This document shows, piece by piece, positions 34,085 through 47,239 of a stretch of DNA of 64,000 nt (the first letter of the stretch is position 1; every line of letters begins with the position of its first letter). The stretch is taken from positions 23,523,808-23,587,807 of the forward strand of contig CM038214.1 of the NCBI GenBank assembly GCA_021442155.1, read 5' to 3'. Source of the stretch: Cymbidium sinense. Lineage: Eukaryota; Streptophyta; Magnoliopsida; Asparagales; Orchidaceae. A program made the translations under genes and the position numbers. The notes beneath the pieces are model-generated. The model did no database searches, was not told the origin of the DNA, and worked only from the letters and a program-made list of their open reading frames with translations.

Positions 34085-37000
34085 AGGTACATTAGGCCTA
34101 GGCTGATTAATCAATAGTTTTATACTTCCCACTCAAGAAATCTGGTGGGATAGTTGTTTGACAAAACCAAAGTGTGGTCGGTCTATGGTCAAACTATAGG
34201 GCAGTGGGAAAGTGTGTGTTTTCCATAGGAAACCCAATTTGGCAGATGCTTTTGCATCCTATCCATAATTGGTTAATGGAAGTTCTTAGTCGATTGATCA
34301 CTGACAAAACTTTCCATTAGCATACTCCTCTCTCACTCAAGGTAATTCGATTAGTTGTGAATTTCATTGGCGCTTAATTCTTTAAGGATTTGGGTGTGAG
34401 ACTTCAATGTGAGTTATATCACTTGAAGGGGAGCTTTAATCGTCTAGGAAGTCTAATTACTGGTTGAGACACTGGTTACTTAATCATGCACCTAGTGGCA
34501 TATGACCTTACCCTCAATTTTGGTTATTACTTCCCAAAAAAAAGTAATGGTTGTTACCAAGAAGGGTTGTTGAGGTCTTACATCCTAGGTGAAACCTAAG
34601 GTGTGATTGTAGTGGAGAATATGGGGAGCCCCTTGCTTTATAGAAAAAAGTACCTATCATCAAGGCTACAATCTATCATCAAGTTGATCCATCGCACTCT
34701 AGTATCATTCTAATCATGTACTACCACTACCAATTTTCCATAGAAAAATGATAGGGATCCTCACTCTAAAAGACTTGGTGACACTATTCCATCTTATATC
34801 TTGGACTCTTGAATAAGCAAGAAATTATTGTCCATGGGAGAAGAAGCAAGGATTGAATCTCTCCAAATAGAACATACTCAATACCAGACACATGGCATAG
34901 ACAGGGATCATAGATGCATAGGTTCAGGCACAAGAAGAAATGAGAAGGGACAAAGTGTCTTGAGAGACTAACTAATCGAGATTTTAAGCTTACTCAGTGA
35001 GAAAGGGAAGGAAGAGCAACTATAACAACGTGATAGAATCCCTAAGCTATAGCAATAATGCTATTCAAAAAAATATTGAAAGTCTAATGTGACGAAGGGT
35101 GGTGAGTCGGTTTAGCTGGCAAAAGAAGGTAACCATAGGGAGGGGAAGGTGGCTAGCTTCTTTTCTTTTCAGCTTAGCTTAGCTTTTTAGCTTGTTTCAA
35201 AGTGCTTTTAGTATGCTTTAGAGCATAGTAAAGTAAGTACCACCTGTGAAGGATGGCTTCCCTAATAGACATAGAGTAGTAAAGGATTATTTTTCTCTGA
35301 GTTAGTTTGATAACCTTTCCGGAAAGTTTGAAGTATGTAAGGCCAATCATGCTAATCACGTTGGGCGGTGAGCAACAAGTAGATCCATTAACTAGTATGT
35401 TATCTAGCTATTACTCTTTTCAAGCCTATATGAATTCTTATGAACCATTAACGGATCTCACTTATGTTGTGAGCCTTCTAAAGAAGTTTTGCCTCTTAGT
35501 CAAGGTTCTTCAAATTCTTTTATTTTTCTTATAGTAGAGTGTTACCAAGAAGAAAAAGAACCCAGGTGAATCATAGATTTAGGACCTTTTATGGGATGTG
35601 TGTCCTCTTCCGACTCATTTTCTTTAGATAGCCTTTGGCACACACTTCTTTTTATAAGAAAAAGAAATGAGATAGCACACAACTTACATACGAGCTTAGG
35701 TGGGGAGCCGACGACTCTAAAGGTGCAAGGGATGGCTAGAAAAGAAAGTTGATCGGTTTTGGATAGCTCGAAAAGACCAAAAACAAATCAATACTAGGCT
35801 GAAATAATTATTGATGAGATAAAATGAATAGCATAACATGCACACCTTTTCTATTTCCTTTTTCTTTGTATGAAGCTCTTGACCCTCGACCTTCCTTTTG
35901 TGTTTTATGATTGAGAATTGAATCGGTTCCATGGCTTCCATTCTAGAGGATCTATGTTGAAGTTCAATACACACTGATTCTTTTATCTTCTCTCTGATTG
36001 AATCTTTCTGACCTTTTTTGACTTCATTTTACTTAAACTCTCCATGCCATTGAAAATAAATAGACTAAAACTTTGAAAGAATTAGGAAAAGAACTAGAAT
36101 GAGAAAGTGGCAGTCAATCATTTCTTCCTTCCATTCAGTTCATAGCCAGGAAAAAAGAAAAATGGAGGGGCTTCCTATGCTAAGGATCGGGATGCGAATG
36201 AAGCTTGATATAAACCAAATACAAAAGACACTAGGTCTAGTATTTGTCTTATGCAATGGTAGAATCACTTTTTTCTTACCAAACCCATTCCTATTTTTTC
36301 TATCATGCGCATGAGTCTTTCCTTATCTATTTGGTACATTTTCTTTCTCAGATAGAAAGTTTTCCTTAATTATCTTATTTGAAAGTTCTTCCAATAGTCA
36401 ATAAGCGAAAGATGTTTAGGAAGTTTCTTCCAAAAGCCAACTCAATGGTGGAATGATAGATCTATGATTTCATCGAGAAAGAAGAGTTTACAACTCGACA
36501 AATAAGAGCTACCACACCACTACCTACTAGTAGGCCTTCCTCCAAGAGATTTAATAGACCTCCAACAACGGGGAGAATGCCAACTCTGTTGCTTTTCTTG
36601 AGCGGAATATGTGCTTTTGCCCTTCTATGGGTTTGGCTATTTCACAAAGAAAGAAGGACTCTTCTTGAACTGATAACTATTGTGATCAAGCTTGAGAAAA
36701 GATATGCCAGTGCCTTGTTCACCTAGAGCTGAAATAAAAATTGAATGCCCCTACTCAAGCACCAACTGTAGTGATTCCCCCAAGAGTGGAAATAGCAGCG
36801 ATTATTTCTTCAACATAGAATCTCTCATTCACTGACCTATTGGGTCATAAGAAAGAATAGAAAGAACCAAAAATTGCACCAATCATAGTCTCTTCACATG
36901 ATGTGTGAACTACCTCTATGCCTTTTGCTTGGTAAGTATCAACAAGAAGGAAACGGTTCCTCCGAGCTTTGATTGCTAGCAGCTCCATGAAGTCGCTTGC

Positions 37001-37318
37001 TCTTGCTTCCTTCTTCCCCACCTTTGAAGCTTTGGCTAAGGAATAGAGCATGAGGGAGGACACAATTGGTTGTATACAAACCAGGGATCCATGTGACCAA
37101 TGTCTTCATGCCCTTAGGGCAAAGAAGGTTGATCAACCCACCAATCAATTATTGTGAAAAAATAAACATAGGTGAAAAAATCTCCCCAAATGAGAAGCTA
37201 AGAAAGTTGGAAACTACATCGTCAACAACAAAAGATGATGAGAGTAGTGAAAGCACTCCTGATAACATTCCCCTAGCTCAATTTCTACAATGAAGTGTCT
37301 CTCCCATCTGAAGTAAGA
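34085..37318 (+). repeat. Large inverted repeat, left arm
   Basis: The sequence recurs in reverse complement at 51925-48854 and, for the last 0.2 kb (37115-37318), at 40087-39882. Matches can be followed along the arm, for example the pieces near 34490, 35600, 36520 and 37000. Identity is roughly three quarters by eye with many small indels. It contains no recognised gene. The best-preserved frames are at 36845-37148 on the minus strand (GGEEGSK..RLHGA), also readable in the other arm, so the source may have coded for something. Confidence 0.88.
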
Positions 37319-39881
37319 AATAAATCGAAGGTATGAAAAAATAAACATAACTTAAACTTCTCACACCTACCTTGTAGGTGGCTCGACCCAACCAAAGGTA
37401 TGATTTCAGATAGGGGACTTTTGACATTTACATGCATGAAAGGGACTAGGCGGGTCTACTCAACCAAAGGTATCTAGACCAAAGAGAAAGACTTAGCTTG
37501 GGGTGAATCTAGACCCTCACTATGCTTGTCCCACTAGGTAGCTTAGAAAGACTTAGAGTAGGGTAATTAGAGACTACCTTTCACCAAGATTGATGACCTA
37601 GAACTTGATCTTTACCCTTCATAGAAAAAAAAGGTTTGGACATCTCTAGGGCCTTTCTTTTCTTCTGATGACTAGTTACGCTTCACCACATCTTGGTGAA
37701 TTGAGTAATCTATCTTGAGGTTTCTAAAATGGTACATCATGAGCCAAGACCTTTAGTTGATTTGCTCAAATTACCACCACATACTACTTACTATGGAGGG
37801 TCACTTAAAGCTCATAGTTCAGAATTCTTTCATCGAACCCACATTTTCTTGGATTGAAACAAACCTCATCTACTATCATCATGAGACATTTCTCATCGTT
37901 CCTAAGAAAGTAAGCTAGCATCTCTACTTCAAATGGAGTGCTCTATTCAAAGCTCAAAGTCAAGTGCATAAGCAAAGAAGTAATCTTCCTTCACCAACCA
38001 ACTAAGATAGGTGGCACTTGTCGCTCATAACTAAAAAATAAAAAAGTAGAATCAACTTTCTCCCATATGTGACATCATCCCGGCCTTCTCAAATTATATG
38101 CTTATTTTTATGAAATCTCTTGGCTGCCCAAGATTCTGCGATCGAATGTGCTTGTCCTAATGTACTCCTAGAGCTTGATCCTATCTTACCATTCTCCCTT
38201 TTGAACTCCCATCCCAATCTTGAGATACCTTTTCTACTAAGGGGGGTTTCATCAACTGCTCCTCCAGTTCTATCTCTCTCAAAAGTGCTTGGACTTTGAT
38301 GTATGTCTGCTTAATGAAGATTCAACAAAAACATCATGATAGGATCAGAATGTTCGTTCAGCGTCTCCTCCTAAAAAATACGGTCATCTCGACAAATATG
38401 AAAGAGCTTCATCTCATCATCCATTTGAGAAAGTAGATAGTAGCTTATATAAAATGAAAAGGGCGACCTCCATTCCATCTCCTAGCGGGTCTATGCCATC
38501 TTTTTTTTTCCATGGTCGATTTAGAAAAATATTGTTTCTTTTGATTCACATTCATTTCATTAGGTCATGCCTCCACTAACATATCTATCTTCAAGTCTTT
38601 CTCAATATCAAAAATTCCACCATATAACTAGATTAAGTTCCTTCTAGCCTTTCAAAAAAAAGTTTAGAATTACTTGCTTCTAAAGATCTATTTTTCTCGA
38701 TTCTATCATTTATGCGAACTTTTCCTCCTTAAATCTTTTGATTTGTTATCCCATCAAGCCTATGCTAAGTCAGTGTGACTATAATCTTTCATTCAAAATA
38801 TATGAAAAATGTATGCTTGATTCTCCCTATTCTTGAATGAGCTATAGGTATTGGAAACATACTGAGTTTATCGATCCATTATGCTAGGAACCTTGGACAT
38901 GCCTTTGGGGGCCCCTCTTAATATGACAAAGAGAAAAGGAAGGTAGGGTAGAGGAATAGAATATTGTATATATTAAAAATCGGAGGAAAAGCTAATGATT
39001 GGGATCATTTCTGATATGTGTTTCATGTATATATTGGATAGGGTAGGAATGATTGGAATTATCTATGAAGTACTTCTCTTCTTAATTAGAAATTTATTTA
39101 ATCTTAGTGAGTATAAACTTTTATGATATGTGACTTGGATAACTCCATTGATATTTCAGAAACATACCTATTTTTGATATACATGAATTTTTGTTTTTAA
39201 GAAATCTTTATGATATTTTTTTGAAACATGAATTATTCAAAGAAACTTTTATGATATGTGACTTGGATAACTTCATGGCATATGTTAATAAACTTTTCCT
39301 ATTATCTTGAATCATACCTTGGTATTCCCATTGGTTACACTAGAATAGAGCATGACGTTGAACTATCATGCTTTGGGTCCTCAAGTTTCTACTTTAACAG
39401 CCTAGAGTTAAACCTCCATAGGAATAATACTGAGATTTTCTTTCTCTAGATTGGCGTACAGCTCTTCTCTTTATCCCTAAGCCTCCTTCAAGCGGTAGGT
39501 GTAAATCATTGTATTTAGACCAGTTCAGAAGTCCTTTTGCCGATGAGTTAGACTTCTCAAACTTTAGATACACTTTTAAGGACATTTTAAATTATTTCAT
39601 CTTGGATTCCTCCCTATGTCTAGAAAATGAAAGGGCAGCTAATGATTTCATCAACCAGTCAGACCCAAATTTGAACCAACCATTACTTTGAATGATTTCT
39701 TGAAGGTGTTTGTTCTTAATAGATTTTTATTTGATGCCATCACTACCAGCACATAATTTGGAAAACCTGTCTATCTATTAGCATCCTCAGTATAGGAAAC
39801 ATGTACTTGATAGTGTTCTTCTTTAATGTCCATACACACATCACATATGCCATGACTATCTTTTGTACCATGCTGGTCTAC
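37319..39881. other. Spacer between inverted repeat arms
   Basis: No recognised gene. A 30-base direct repeat centred on TATGATATGTGACTTGG occurs at 39114-39144 and 39243-39272. Short frames of 60-63 codons at 39258-39691 have no known similarity. Confidence 0.4.
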
Positions 39882-40087
39882 TTCTTACTTCAGATGGGGG
39901 AGACACTTCCTTGTAGAAAATTGAGCTAGGGGAATGTTTTCGTGAGTGCTTTCACTGTTCTCATCATCTTTTTATTATCAATGTGTATTTCCACCTTTCT
40001 TAGCTTCTCATTTGGGGATATTTTTCACCTATGTTTGTTATTTCCAGAATTGATTGGTGGGTTGAGCATCGACCTTCTTTGCCCCCC
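39882..40087 (-). repeat. Inverted repeat, right arm, detached tip
   Basis: Reverse complement of 37115-37318. Shared landmarks include TGGTGGGTTGA, TTTCACCTATGTTTGTTATT and GAGCTAGGGGAATG. The match stops at TTTGCCCC near 40087 and resumes at 48854. Confidence 0.8.
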
Positions 40088-43000
40088 TTTTCACTAGCTT
40101 TTGGTGGTGGCTTGCTCTTTCTTTTCTTTCAGAAAAAAAGGTGAACCCCAGTCCAGACTCCATGACTATGGATCACATACGGTATGTCATGAGTAATCAT
40201 TGGATTTCTCGGGTTCTCAAGGTCTCATTGCTTCAAAAATAAGTATAGGTACCTCAGTTGAGAATAAGAGTGAGAGTAGTGATATCACTTCTTGAAAACA
40301 TCCTATACATATTTAATATTCTTCTTTTAGAATCTTACAAGAAAAATAATTATCTATATTAGAAGCTAGATAAGAAAAAGGCCAGTAGGAGATTTCACTC
40401 TTAAGCTATGTGGCTTTCTCTTAGTAGTAGTTGAGGCATTCTTTCTTTTGGGGTTTGAAAACTTTCTAAAAAGAAGAGTGTGATCCATGGGAAATGACTG
40501 GAACTAGCTAAAAAAAAGGTGGACCCTAAAGAAAATAGGCTCATAAAAGAGGTTGATGAGAGATGGATAACTGTCAAAGTCACTGCAATTGATTCAGTTG
40601 GATCAACTTTGAAGCACTTTAGGCTTTCTTACACAAGTTCTTCAAAAAACTCTGGCAAGATGTCAAATAAAGAAAGCTTCCCACATGGTGCACTAGAGCA
40701 CTTCCAGTGGAAGGTAGGGAGAGAGGATTGATTGGTACACCCATCATTCATAGACTAAGAGATTAGGCCATATGGTATGAAGTCAACAAAGAGGGAAAGC
40801 CTTCCCCAATCCATAATTTTCAAGTGAAAAGAAGATAGATGATTGAGAGTCACGGATTTTGAAAGCATCTATCTCTTCAAGAGAGAGAGATACAGTACCA
40901 CCACTTGTCATTCACCAAAGCTAGGTAATGATTTCATAAGTAAAGAGTTTCCCAATAGATATTAGCGCTACAAGCTTCTTGCCCCACCAACCCCAGCCTC
41001 CTTTCCTTCCCCATTGCTGCTCCATTGTTTGATTTCATCCCTTCATGTATGAAGTTTTCATCTTACACCGCCTCTTGCCACACTTCCATTATACACTTAC
41101 TCACTCCTCTTGAAAATCACTCCAGTTCAGCCCCGTAGATCAAACTTTTTTTGAGTCAAGGAATGAGTTTATCGGATAAATCTCCTTGTTCCTTGTTGCT
41201 TAAGAGTTCTTGCTTGCACATGCTAGCTTTCCAACATGAGCTTCTTCAACATGGCATGGCAAATGAAACTAATTTGGTAGATAGCTTGGGCTTACTTTCA
41301 TAGGGTCAAAATGGCATCTATGTAGTGCATCATTTTCACTCACGTGAACATAGGAATTGGATGGATGACTCACTTTTTCTTGAATAAGATGTTAAGTAAA
41401 ACACACTGGTGATGAAAGCATGTGAGTGACTTTCCACGGTCACATAAGTAACATATGCTTTCTATATGAGTTATGTCAAATATATATAGGCAAAATATAA
41501 ATATGGATGTGACCAGTCAAGCATAGGCCAGGAAAAGTAGAAAGTATAGCTTATTAAGCAAAGTAGGCTACGTAGCTAATAGAATCTAAGAAAAGAAGAA
41601 GTCAGAAGCTCAACTCAGATGAAAAGCACTTCTAGCTTTTGACTACATAACATAATGAAAAAGATAGGAAGACCCTCATTTTTGAGCAAATAGGAAGTTG
41701 TGTGTGGATAGGAGTCTCTCGGTGATAAGTGTTCCATCATAAGTTTAGATTTTAGGAATGAGGAAAGTCATAGGACTCATATATATGGAATGCTAGCACA
41801 AGGGTGTAGGGCAGCATGTATTGATTCTCATTCGCAAAGTGGTCAAGCATAAATAAGAGATTTTTTAGAAGAAGCGGATCAACATATTGGTTAATTTGAC
41901 TCATAGTCTTTCTCTTTCAACTCAAAATTAAAAAAGAAAATGATGTACAAGTCAAGTGTGGAAGCTCGGTTTAGTGCTATGCATTATGACTCACTATTGA
42001 AAGAAAAGATTGATCGATTCTTGTCTTGCTTGTTGTCCATAGTCAACCTATCCGAGGTCAAAATGGGGAAATGAAACTTGGGAGGGAATCTATCAAATTA
42101 CCACCCATGCTTACTGCATAGGGGATTCCTCTAAAGCAAGGGGTTGAAAAAAAGCAAGTGAAAGTGACTATAGAATCTCTGGATACTCTAACCAGAACAT
42201 ATGCTCTCTCATTCGTCAGCCTGGCTTAGCTATATGGCACTAATCCTCTATCTCAAGGCAAATATTTGTGGGTCAAACTCTTATCGATCTAGGTGATTAC
42301 TACTAGCTAGTAAGTTACTTTCTTTCTTTTAAAGGAAGGACCTCTAGGTCCTGTTCCCCAAATGTGACACTTTTTTGACTCGATTTGACTCGATTAGACC
42401 TATGCTCATACCTTTCTCTTTCTTTATGATAGAAGGCCTATGATCCATGTGTTGTGTTGGCTTCTTTTTGTCTTGCTATTAATAGAAAAAAGAATTCCTA
42501 ATTTTATTGTGTCCTTATAGATCCAATATACTAGCGACATCAGTCTCTATTTTTTTTCTTGCTTTGGGATCTGAATTTGCTCTTCTTTCTTACTTTGTGT
42601 TACTTGCTATTGAAAAAAGACATTTTGACCAAGATGTTCTACTCACTTAATTCACTCAAATGTGTAAGAGGCTCAAACATTTGAATCAATTCATTTCTTG
42701 TCAAACTTTATTTCTTTCTATCTTTGGCTAAGTCATCCTAGCTTCTTTGAGTGAGTTTTCTTCTTTCTTTTCAATTCCACTTACATTAGGCTACTTTTAA
42801 AGAAAAAGAAGAGAATATCTAAATTTTTATTAGCTAGTTCAGATAAACTCCTCACAGAACAAGTGGTCTTGAGCTAGGGTGTGGTTCACCGGGTCAGAGA
42901 AATGGTAAGTGATTCCTAGTTGATTGACTCTTGACTTCTCAGCTTATTGCTTTCGGTTAAGGTAGAAAGGATGGAGAAAAATGATTTTTTCAGATTTGGA

Positions 43001-44100
43001 TCAGATTTTCTAGATGACAGAGTTTTGCATTGATGGTCTTGGTGTCCTTGAGGGATCCCCTTCTTTAAAAGAAAAGAAGCTTTGGTTTTTTGAGTGCATA
43101 GAAGGACTTTCTCCTTACATTGACTAGGAAGGTCACTGAGACATCCTTGTATTACGATGTTGTGGGGAGACGGTTATTGAGATTTGTGAGTGCTAGATTT
43201 TGGCTCCACTAGATAGTCCTTGAGGTGACATGTTAGGTTGACTTGGTTGTCTTGTCTTATGCACCTCTTCTCAAACATGGCACCAAAGGATATAGTGATG
43301 GTGAGAGAGTTGCTTTCCTCGAGGCATGGCAGTGGTTCCCAGACTCTCAACAAGCAAGGATATGGGGTATTGTCTTTTGACTTTGATTAAAAATGAGTAC
43401 TATGATTTCATTTTTTAGCACCTTTAGCTTTTCTTATGGTTGACTATTCTTTGACTTTGTAGTTAACCAGATAGGGAGTCGGATAGGCAATCATTGCCTC
43501 TCATAAAGTACCTTCTTCTGTTGGGTCATCTATGGTGTGGCGGCCAGACCGGTATGTTTCTATGGATTGAGTGTTAGTCAGTCATACCATCAACTTCTCA
43601 CAAGGAAGAGCCACAACCTCCCTATTTGGTGGAGTACACCTCTTTCATGTTTTGAGTTCTTTACTTTTTGATGCATTTCCCTACTCCTTGAGTCTAGACA
43701 CGGGTACCTCACCTCACATATCGTTCTTTTCTCCGGTGGTGAGTCCATCCCAGCCGAGAGACATTAGAGTGGAGGTATGATGTTGGAAGATGCTAGGGCT
43801 CATCTAGTAGTTTATTACTTGGGAGAAGGATCGATGGTTTCAATCAATGGCCATCGAACACCCCCAAGTTAGTATCTCATGTGAAGTGGCTATAGCTTGC
43901 TTGTAGTCACATTCTTAGAATCACTATAGCTTGAGTGGACCATTGGCTAATTTTTCTATAAATTGGAAGAGTTATTTTATTATGTATACCGATGGATAAT
44001 ATATGCATTAATGCATGTATATACCGTTATAGCTTAATCAATAAAATGATGGAATTCAAAATCAAAATCTTTTTTGAAAATCTTTGAAATAGAAACTCAA
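40088..44100. other. Unassigned part of the insert in the right arm
   Basis: No gene recognised. The frames present (for example 40519-40731 and 43571-43780, plus) have no known domain. The texture resembles plant mitochondrial spacers. Confidence 0.4.
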
Positions 44101-44358
44101 TGTATCTAACTAATTATTCCTAATGATTCCTTGTAAATTGCTTCTAGTTGATGAAAGTTATTTAGGGATCAAGCAATTAAAGTAGAGTCAAATCCTTTTG
44201 GGTTATTCTATCAATTCCAATTGAATGAAACTGGATCTAATATAGTATGAACTGGCGATCACATAACATATATGGACAAAACATCTAATGGAAAAATAAG
44301 TAATTTTTGGTGGGCCTATATCCTTTTTTTGATTAACTAGGTTTTTTACATTTTGAAT
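44101..44358 (+). pseudogene. ycf4: Plastid ycf4 5' fragment with upstream spacer
   Basis: Ycf4 is a thylakoid protein needed for photosystem I assembly. From ATG at 44247 the translation opens MNWRS, then in shifting frames shows the WKNK, VGLYPFF and LGFLHF pieces corresponding to the first 35-40 codons. There are at least two stops. About 145 bases of the spacer before the gene also look plastid-derived. The match ends near 44358, so most of the gene is missing. Confidence 0.75.
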
Positions 44359-45267
44359 GGAAAGACAAATTTTCTCAAGTCTGGTAGCAATATCCATGGC
44401 TAAAGTTAGTTTGGCCTTGTCTCCCTTTCCTTGCTATTTATAGGTATTGGAGGCCATATACATAGCTGTGTCTTAGTTTGGATCATTTCAAACCCGAACC
44501 AATCCACTAGATTGAAGTGCTTGAAGCCATACTATAGTATGAAAGGCCCCTCCAAAAAAAAGTGAATCGAATAGTTGCCATAGCAACCTCAATCATGAAT
44601 AGGAGGCAATATAGCACTCAAGTGAAGCATCAAATCAAAGAGTACTCCATCATGAAGTTTTTCCTCATGATGATCACCTTAGCTTCATAGGAAAAAAATG
44701 TTTTGCCAAAGCCCTATCTCATGATGCTTGCTTTTTAGCGCGGTTTGTTAGGAATTTATGATTGTTGTTATTGTTCCAGCTTTGGTTTTGATTCTAGACT
44801 TGCTCAAAAAAGACTAATAAGAGAACAAAGAAAAGAGAGGGCTAGTGACAAGGGACTTGTGACTTAGACTGAAGCACCTCAAGCGACCTTTTTGCTTATG
44901 CAGACTAGAAACTTGGTACAAATTATGCTCTAAGTATGGGCTCTTGCCCTATTCATAAAGACAAAAAATTGACATGAAATAATACTTGAAGAGTATGATG
45001 TACCCGGCCTTGCTTCTCTTAATTCCCCACCCAGATCTCGTAGAGTAGGATCAATAGAAAGATATATATCAAAGATTAATTTTAGCTTTATCTTCTCGTA
45101 GATAGATGCATGCATTAGAATTGTAATGAGATACATCTAAAGTTTTTAGAACCATTTGACATGTAATGCCTCTTTAAAATGGTTCTCAAAAAACTCACAA
45201 ATTTTCATTATGCATAAGATGATGTTTTATGTAATGAGACATGTAGTTTCTTTTCTTCAATTAGATA
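44359..45267. other. Unassigned stretch between ycf4 and ccsA relics
   Basis: A 68-codon minus frame at 44930-45136 has no recognised similarity. I see no ndhD sequence, which would follow ccsA in a plastome. It is therefore probably not continuous plastid DNA. Confidence 0.4.
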
Positions 45268-46220
45268 TTCATTGGAATGAACCATAACTATGGAACCCAA
45301 ATTCTAATAGATTGATCCCAAAATAGAATATCCAATTTAGGAGAAATCCTATAGAAAATGCCAAATTTCTACCTTGGTGTTACAATTTTGGATTTATTCT
45401 AGTATGTAAAGAAATTACAAATATGGTCCAAGTAAGAAATGCCCAAGTTTCCTTAGGGTCCCAATTCCAATAAGAATCCCATGCTTCATTAGCTCATACT
45501 GCTTCAGAAAGAATGCCTATGGTGAAAAAGGTAAACCACCATAAACTAATGACACGATAACTCCAATAATCCAAATATTGAATTCATTGATATTTGTCAA
45601 AATTATGAAATGAGAGAAAAGAATACTCTTTTAATACACTTGTTTTTTCGTTCAAATATTCCATATCACCAAAGAAAAATGACTTCATTAAACATCAAAA
45701 TTCTTATTTTGAAAAAGAATCATTTTTTTGAAATGTAATCACTATAAGAGCAATTGTTAATAACTATCCGCATAAAAAAGTTGCATAGCTCAAGAGCATC
45801 ATACTGACATGCATTATTAACCACTAAGATTGTAGAGCAGGTACTAATATTATAGGTTTATGCATTTCAATTGAAAGACGTGATGTGGCAAAACCTTGGG
45901 TAAAAATAACACTTAGTGAAGTTATTGTGCTGAAATCATTTATATGATTCCCAAGATAGGGAATCATATGAATAATGGATAAACTCCATGAAAGGAAGAT
46001 TAATAATTCCTATAAATTACTTAAAGGAAAATGTCCCAAACAAATCCAATGAATAACTAAAAATCTTGTAGAAAAATATAGCTATGATCCCTTTATTTGA
46101 TGAATTATGTAATCCTTCAATTTCATAGACTAATAAGTTCATAAAATGAATTAGTATAACAATTAAGAAGATCAAAAAAGAAATATGAGTTAATATATAT
46201 TCTAAAGTTGCAAATATCAT
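45268..46220 (-). pseudogene. ccsA: Plastid ccsA (ycf5) pseudogene, near full length
   Basis: CcsA is a multi-pass membrane protein for cytochrome c-type haem attachment in plastids. The minus strand starts [15 protein letters not shown] at 46220 and stays open for 67 codons (to 46017). The carboxyl region, read from about 45515 to 45268, includes the hallmark [17 protein letters not shown] and later [13 protein letters not shown]. The middle is broken by stops and frameshifts. The length of about 950 bases is near normal. The trnL-UAG relic lies about 160 bases upstream in the same orientation, as in plastomes. The first 100 bases recur at 1003-1108. Confidence 0.92.
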
Positions 46221-46377
46221 AAAGAAGGTTCCCTTTTCAATAATTCAAATCAAGGAGGCGATGAATAGAATCTAAAAGAGAAGATTTTCAAGATTTTAGA
46301 TTCTATTAGATCTATTGTGTCTATATTATTCTATATTATTAATATGAATAATTAACAAGAATTCTTATTTATGCCTT

Positions 46378-46441
46378 ATGCCATGACTCAGACTCAGCCG
46401 AGATGCTCTAGCAGCATGTCTACCAATTTCCCCATGGTGGC
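46378..46441 (-). pseudogene. trnL-UAG: Plastid trnL-UAG pseudogene lacking the anticodon arm
   Basis: The minus strand carries the 5' half (GAAATTGGTAGACA, the D-arm region) and the 3' half (AGAGCATCTCGG and the T-arm) of the plastid leucine tRNA. About 16-17 bases spanning the anticodon loop are missing between short AGCA repeats. The remnant is 64 bases instead of about 80. It is followed by ccsA as in plastomes and cannot be functional. Confidence 0.85.
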
Positions 46442-47038
46442 TTACCTTAAATAATAATAAGGAAATTTAAGCTAAATTGTCAATATTCAATCAGGTTTGG
46501 GAAACAATGATGAAAGATGCATTACCATTCATTTGGAAATAGTCAATATCAATAATATTGAATTAGTATCTTCATCTTCATAGATTCAATTTTATGAATC
46601 AATTTTTCTAAACTAGAAACCTAATTCTTATTTATCCCAAACAATTAGAACTCAAAAGTTTCATTCTTAGTCAGGGTATAAAATTCATAAATTTTTTCTA
46701 ATGATTTTGATGCCCAACACCTTAGTAGAATGTAGAATGAAATATTCAAATTCTTCCTTATCTATTGTAATTATGCTTTCCAAAATATAAAAGCACAATT
46801 CATTGCAAAGAAAAAATCATCTCCTAAATTCAATATCAATCAGTATAAATTTCAATAATTTCAATAAAAATATTTCAATAAATAAAATAGAATAGAGATA
46901 TAGAAAGACTATAAAAAAAGATATGATTCTAAGATTGATTCTTAGAATTCAAATTGGATAACATTGTATCCAACATGAAACAAAAAATTATTTCATTAGA
47001 TTTTCAATATAGAATCATTCATTTTGGATGCAAATGAT
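46442..47038. other. AT-rich spacer, possibly rpl32-trnL derived
   Basis: No gene is seen. In plastomes the long AT-rich rpl32-trnL spacer lies on this side of trnL-UAG, so part of it may be that spacer. I found no rpl32 sequence. Confidence 0.35.
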
Positions 47039-47110
47039 CTGAGATGGAAGGATTCAAACCTCTGAATAATAGGACCAAAACCCATTGCCTTACTGCTTGG
47101 TCACACCCCA
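47039..47110 (-). pseudogene. trnQ-UUG: Plastid-type trnQ-UUG relic
   Basis: The minus strand keeps the acceptor stem, the TTTTGGT anticodon loop (UUG) and the T-arm of the plastid glutamine tRNA over 72 bases. Differences from the plastid gene fall at former CpG sites in the acceptor stem, anticodon stem and T loop. The D stem is weakened and the D-loop GG is lost. A cloverleaf with several wobble pairs can still be drawn, but function is unlikely. Its plastid location is next to psbK or rps16, not ccsA. Confidence 0.82.
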
Positions 47111-47239
47111 TTTTAAGTTGGTCTAAGAAAGGCTGAGATAGATATTGGTTCTTCATCAATAACCAACCAAAAGACATATAGGACATGTTGTCACTAGGAT
47201 TCAACATAATAGATATAAAATAAAATAGATTAATTGATC

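Noticed and set aside
47039..47110. Functional tRNA-Gln
   Set aside because: D stem and D loop are damaged and CpG-type changes run through the gene, so it is treated as a relic.
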